Shown here piece after piece: positions 61,045 to 64,000 of a stretch of DNA of 64,000 bases (positions are counted from its first letter, which is position 1; the number at the start of each line of letters is the position of its first letter). This DNA comes from Armatimonadota bacterium (lineage in GTDB: Bacteria > Armatimonadota > Fimbriimonadia > Fimbriimonadales > Fimbriimonadaceae). Both the position numbers and the translations under genes were made by a program. The stretch spans positions 186,001-250,000 of the forward strand of contig WGMG01000002.1 of assembly GCA_016125185.1 (NCBI GenBank), given 5' to 3'. Under the pieces are notes generated by a model. That model made no database searches. It worked only from the letters and a program-made list of their open reading frames with translations, and had not been told where the DNA came from.

Positions 61045-62780
61045 GGCTTCGGAGCTAGCGAGCTCTTCGAGTCGTCCTTCTTGCTGGTGGAGCCTTCCTT
61101 CTTCTTGGCTGCGTCCTCCGCCTTTTTGGCTGCCTCTTCCTGCTTTTTCTGCTCGGCCATGTCGTCGTCGAACTTCTTCTTTTCGTCCTTCCATTGCTTC
61201 TGCTTGGATTCAAATTCCGATTCTTGATCGGGGGTGAGGAGCTTGGCAGCTTTCAACACGAGATATTCAGCGGAGCAATCCGAGAAGGTTCGCTGTCCGG
61301 TTTCGTCGTACTTGGTATTGCGGTCCATCGCCGTCGTCAGTTGATCGAAAGCCTTAGCGCCGTTCTTGTTGTCCTTGTAGTATTCAATGACGTCCTTGCG
61401 GTAGGCCCAGTTGTCGTAGAAGCCCAGATAGCGCTCATAGGATTGAATGCGCTCGTCCTTCATCTTGGTTTTGTCCGTGGACGGCAAGTCGTAGAGGTGC
61501 TGAACGACCGCCACTTCGACGAGAGCGCCAATATCGGCCTTCGGATCGGACTGGCCGATCTGCTTGGCGAGGTCGTAAATATCGCGGAATTCCTTCTCTT
61601 GGTCTGGCCCCGACGGCGAGCCCATAGCCTTCGAATAGCGATAGGCCGCTTCGTAGGCTTTGATCTCAAACTTCGGCTTCAGCTCTTTCTGAATCGCGTC
61701 CAGCTTTTCCTTGTACATCTTCTGGACCTGCGCGGCGATGTACTGCTGCTTGATTTCGTCTTTCTTCTTGTCGAAGTCGGCCGGGAGCGCAATCTTCTTA
61801 TCGATCAGCTTGAAGATGGCGTATCCGCCCACAACCTTCGTCGGCTCCGTATAGGTGCCGGTCGTGAGGGTGGGGATGACTTTGTAGTCGGGCATGCTAT
61901 CGATGTCGGTTTGCTTGAGTTGAAGAAGGTTCTCGCTCTTCTTCTTCTTGCCCGGGTCCGGCGTGGCCTCCGAATACGTTTCCATCACGTCTTCGAAGCT
62001 CTTACCCGCCTTTAGGTCGGCGTACGCTTTGTCGATCTTTTCCTTCGCCTGAGCGTCGGTTACCTTGGCGTCCATGCGAACCAGGACTTCCTTCACGTAG
62101 GAGGTCTCGAAGGTCGACTTAATCTGGTCGTCGGTGGGGTTGATGCTCGCCTTCCATTTATCCTGAAGGTATGCGCCCGAAGCCTGCAGCGCCAAGAGAA
62201 TTTTCTTTTGGCCGTCCTTCAGCAACTTGTCGATCTGATCGGTTTGATCCTTGTAGAAGCTGGAGATGCTCTTTCCTGGAGCCTGTTTGGCGATGAGGTC
62301 GTCAAGGTCCTTGTCGGTGGAATCCGGCTTTAGCTGTCCGGCCTCTCTCAGCGATTTGGTGACGTAGTCCCGGAAGGCCTTTTCGCTTTCGATATGGAGC
62401 GCCTTCTTGATCGTCTGTTCGTCGCCGCTGTAGCCTTCTCGCTGGGCGATCATGTAAAGATCGGCCGAGGATATTGCCTGAGTAATGGCTCCGGCCACGA
62501 TTTGGAGCCGGTAGTCCGGCATTGCATCGAGGATTCCCGGCGGCAGCTTCGATAGTTGATCGTCAACTGCCTTGTCGACCATATCGTTCGGAAGGTAGAC
62601 ATCGCCAACCTGGGCAAAATTTGCCACCTCGTTGCCTTGGAGGTCATGCGCTTTCAGCGACTGCGCGCGACCGCAGTTCGAAAACACCATACCGAAAACT
62701 AGAACTGCACCAAATACGAGCACCAAAGCTTGGCCACAGCCGCCCTTGATGAACTTTTCTTGAAATTTGTTAATCGACAA
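61041..62780 (-). CDS. SurA/PpiD-like periplasmic chaperone with parvulin domain
   Basis: A 579-residue protein starting at TTG 62780. A signal anchor (ALVLVFGAVLVFGMVFSNCG) carries a Cys that might be lipidated. Residues ~55-210 are SurA_N-like helices. A parvulin-like PPIase core is at about 220-320 (AKEKIDKAYADLKAGKSFEDVMETYSEAT...VVGGYAIFKLIDKK), with several consensus residues missing, so catalysis is doubtful. A helical region and a long Lys/Glu tail follow. It probably chaperones envelope proteins. It is first in an operon with rsmI (CTGA overlap) and wza. Confidence 0.8.
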   Translation of the reverse strand: MSINKFQEKFIKGGCGQALVLVFGAVLVFGMVFSNCGRAQSLKAHDLQGNEVANFAQVGDVYLPNDMVDKAVDDQLSKLPPGILDAMPDYRLQIVAGAITQAISSADLYMIAQREGYSGDEQTIKKALHIESEKAFRDYVTKSLREAGQLKPDSTDKDLDDLIAKQAPGKSISSFYKDQTDQIDKLLKDGQKKILLALQASGAYLQDKWKASINPTDDQIKSTFETSYVKEVLVRMDAKVTDAQAKEKIDKAYADLKAGKSFEDVMETYSEATPDPGKKKKSENLLQLKQTDIDSMPDYKVIPTLTTGTYTEPTKVVGGYAIFKLIDKKIALPADFDKKKDEIKQQYIAAQVQKMYKEKLDAIQKELKPKFEIKAYEAAYRYSKAMGSPSGPDQEKEFRDIYDLAKQIGQSDPKADIGALVEVAVVQHLYDLPSTDKTKMKDERIQSYERYLGFYDNWAYRKDVIEYYKDNKNGAKAFDQLTTAMDRNTKYDETGQRTFSDCSAEYLVLKAAKLLTPDQESEFESKQKQWKDEKKKFDDDMAEQKKQEEAAKKAEDAAKKKEGSTSKKDDSKSSLAPKP

Positions 62781-62840
62781 CCAAAATCACCTACGTTGTT
62801 TCTGCTCCGTGTATTATGACGGATTTTTTTCCAGGCACTC

Positions 62841-62869
62841 TTGACAGGTAGACAAAAGAAGCGTATAAT
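62841..62869 (+). promoter_or_regulatory. Consensus promoter of lexA
   Basis: TTGACA at 62841-62846, 17 bases, TATAAT at 62864-62869: both hexamers and the spacing are perfect. A GGTAGAC half-site directly follows the -35. Confidence 0.95.
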
Positions 62870-62870
62870 G

Positions 62871-62892
62871 CGTCTACCGTTACAGGTAGACG
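62871..62892 (+). promoter_or_regulatory. Probable LexA operator
   Basis: Perfect palindrome with arms CGTCTACC (62871-62878) and GGTAGACG (62885-62892), 6-base spacer. It covers the transcription start and leader, right before the lexA ATG. A further half-site GGTAGAC is at 62847-62853, which could bind a second dimer with CGTCTACC as an 18-base-spaced pair. The motif is unlike the LexA boxes of E. coli or Bacillus. Confidence 0.8.
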
Positions 62893-62898
62893 TGCAAA

Positions 62899-63531
62899 AT
62901 GGCGAAAGGACTCACAAAGCGACAAGAGGAAATTCTGGATTTCATCCTACAGTACGTTGAATCGGAGGGATATCCTCCCTCGATTCGAGAAATCGGTCAG
63001 AAATTTGAGATCGGCTCCCTGCGAGGGGTGACCGTTCACCTCGACGCCTTGGAGCGGAAAAGCTACATTTCCCGGTCCAACACGCCGCGTTCGATTAAGC
63101 TAACGCACCCCAAATTCACCCCCGGCAATTCCCGTGTGACGATGCTTCCGCTCGTCGGTACGATTGCCGCCGGCACCCCAGTTCTCGCTCAAGAAGAAAT
63201 CGAAGGAATGATTCCGGTTCCTTCGGAAATGGTCCGCAACGTCGATGGCGCGTTCCTGCTCCGCGTCAAAGGCGATTCGATGATTGGCGACGGCATCATG
63301 CCACGCGACCTCGTCGTGATCCGCCCGCAGAAGACCTTCCACGGAAATGACGTGATGGCCGTTCGCGTTGGCGAAGAGGCGACCGTCAAACGTATCCATA
63401 AGACGCCGAAGGGCGTCCAGTTGCTGTCTAGCAATCCCGATTATGCGCCGATCGAGGTTGATCCGACCGAAACGGAAGTAATCGGCAAGGTCGTGGGCCT
63501 GTTCCGCGACTACGAAGGCATGAGCTTCTAG
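62899..63531 (+). CDS. lexA: LexA repressor
   Basis: A 210-residue protein. The N-terminal winged helix (1-70) has GLTKRQEEILDFI, YPPSIREIGQKFEIGSLRGVTVHLDALERKSYI (recognition-helix region 37-50). The cleavage site is A91-G92 in TIAAGTPVLA. The Ser-Lys dyad is S127 in KGDSMIGDGI and K164 in ATVKRI. It represses SOS genes and self-cleaves when RecA is activated. ATG 62899 follows its own operator by six bases, so it should be self-regulated. No SOS gene is adjacent on this strand. Confidence 0.95.
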   Translation: MAKGLTKRQEEILDFILQYVESEGYPPSIREIGQKFEIGSLRGVTVHLDALERKSYISRSNTPRSIKLTHPKFTPGNSRVTMLPLVGTIAAGTPVLAQEEIEGMIPVPSEMVRNVDGAFLLRVKGDSMIGDGIMPRDLVVIRPQKTFHGNDVMAVRVGEEATVKRIHKTPKGVQLLSSNPDYAPIEVDPTETEVIGKVVGLFRDYEGMSF

Positions 63532-63543
63532 CTCAGCTTTGAA

Positions 63544-63574
63544 GGGATGGCCTTTGGGGGCCATCCCTTTTTTT
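63544..63574 (+). terminator. Terminator after lexA
   Basis: Perfect 9-bp stem GGGATGGCC/GGCCATCCC, 6-base loop, then TTTTTTT. It also touches the end of the convergent thioredoxin-like gene. Confidence 0.95.
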
Positions 63575-64000
63575 ATTTGAGCTTACGGTTTGCCTGGATG
63601 ATTTGGCTGAGTTTTTCGGTCGTAAGCGGGTCTTCCGGTTGCGAAGGGAAACCCTGATAGCGGACAATTCCGTCCTTGGAGATAACGAGGACGTGTGGAA
63701 TGCCCTTCACTCCAACCCTCTTGGACATGGTCTTGTCGGGGTCGATGGTGACGTTATATTCCATTGGCGTACTCTCCATAAATTCCTTCACGGTGCCAGT
63801 CGTTTCGTCGCTCACGCCGACCACTACCAAATCCTTCGCGAATTTCTTCTTCCACTCGTTCAGTTCGGGGATGACCGCACGGCATGGGCCGCACCAAGTC
63901 GCCCAAAAGTCGATCAACAGGACCTTACCCTTGAGGTCTGCTGCAGTCGGAACCTTGCCGTGGACCGCCTTGCCAAACACCAGATTCTTGAAAACCTTGC
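63573..64000 (-). CDS. Thioredoxin-like TlpA/ResA protein, 5' end outside window
   Basis: The frame is open to the window edge, so the start is not visible; a GTG at 63980 is in frame but the upstream residues (KVFKNL) continue without a stop. About 142 residues are seen. The redox site is WATWCGPCRAVIPEL, with cis-Pro region VKGIPHVLVI and EFMESTPMEYNVTIDPD as in TlpA/ResA, which reduce disulfides in the periplasm, often for cytochrome c maturation. Whether a signal peptide precedes it cannot be seen. Confidence 0.85.
   Translation of the reverse strand, partial: KVFKNLVFGKAVHGKVPTAADLKGKVLLIDFWATWCGPCRAVIPELNEWKKKFAKDLVVVGVSDETTGTVKEFMESTPMEYNVTIDPDKTMSKRVGVKGIPHVLVISKDGIVRYQGFPSQPEDPLTTEKLSQIIQANRKLK

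Noticed and set aside
1-64000. CRISPR arrays, toxin-antitoxin pairs, restriction-modification, prophage or transposase genes
   Set aside because: I looked for repeats with regular spacing and for nuclease, integrase or transposase motifs and saw none. The tandem array at 28970 is a 7-base repeat, not a CRISPR.

Overview
The window looks like chromosomal DNA from a free-living, diderm bacterium of moderately high GC. My best guess is Armatimonadota, class Fimbriimonadia. This is inferred from the mix of features, not from a marker gene: PEP-CTERM proteins, a Wza-type export protein, a planctomycete-style cytochrome c domain, many lipoproteins, and large secreted proteins of unknown function. 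There are about 50 protein genes. I found no tRNA, rRNA, CRISPR array, prophage or insertion sequence. Strand changes often, operons are short, and many neighbouring genes are joined by ATGA or GTGA overlaps.

Layout. 0-8 kb: end of a cut gene, a small membrane protein, a large secreted protein with a discoidin-like tail, a GH57 glucan branching enzyme coupled to a lipoprotein, and a tandem pair of unknown secreted paralogues. 8-16 kb: a nitroreductase resembling iodotyrosine deiodinase, a candidate small RNA gene, a methyltransferase, an ABC exporter, and the ATPase and permease of a ribose-type sugar importer, with two repeat-rich gaps. 15.6-24.6 kb: two PQQ-glucose-dehydrogenase-like lipoproteins either side of a kelch/galactose-oxidase-like protein, an L,D-transpeptidase and a chemoreceptor. 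24.7-38.6 kb: two binding-protein-dependent sugar importers without an ATPase, an orphan ribose-type binding protein, IPP isomerase, a LolA-like/cytochrome c fusion, a Gfo/Idh/MocA dehydrogenase, and a potassium channel with nucleotide-binding domains at both ends. 38.8-48 kb: a DUF3472 protein, a very basic H1-like protein, an M16 peptidase, a J-domain/WD40 fusion, two PEP-CTERM proteins and a phosphomannomutase. 48-64 kb: endonuclease IV, a Cys/Met PLP enzyme, a LON-domain protein, a GAF/PAS histidine kinase with two small membrane paralogues, a glutamine amidotransferase, LepA, an AAA ATPase, a SurA-like/RsmI/Wza operon, LexA and a thioredoxin-like protein.

Taken together the genes suggest a heterotroph that takes up several sugars, stores glucan, exports polysaccharide and invests in periplasmic and outer-surface proteins. 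Carbohydrate work dominates: three sugar import systems, GH57, phosphomannomutase, a Gfo/Idh/MocA enzyme and two sugar-dehydrogenase-like proteins.

The strongest non-gene signals are four. First, a -10-like TANNNT hexamer sits exactly six bases before the start codon of at least eight genes, which points to leaderless mRNAs. Second, the lexA promoter is a perfect TTGACA-17-TATAAT with a palindromic operator built on GGTAGAC. Third, a promoter-terminator pair with no good ORF lies at 9228-9430. Fourth, several families of small structured intergenic repeats recur across the window.
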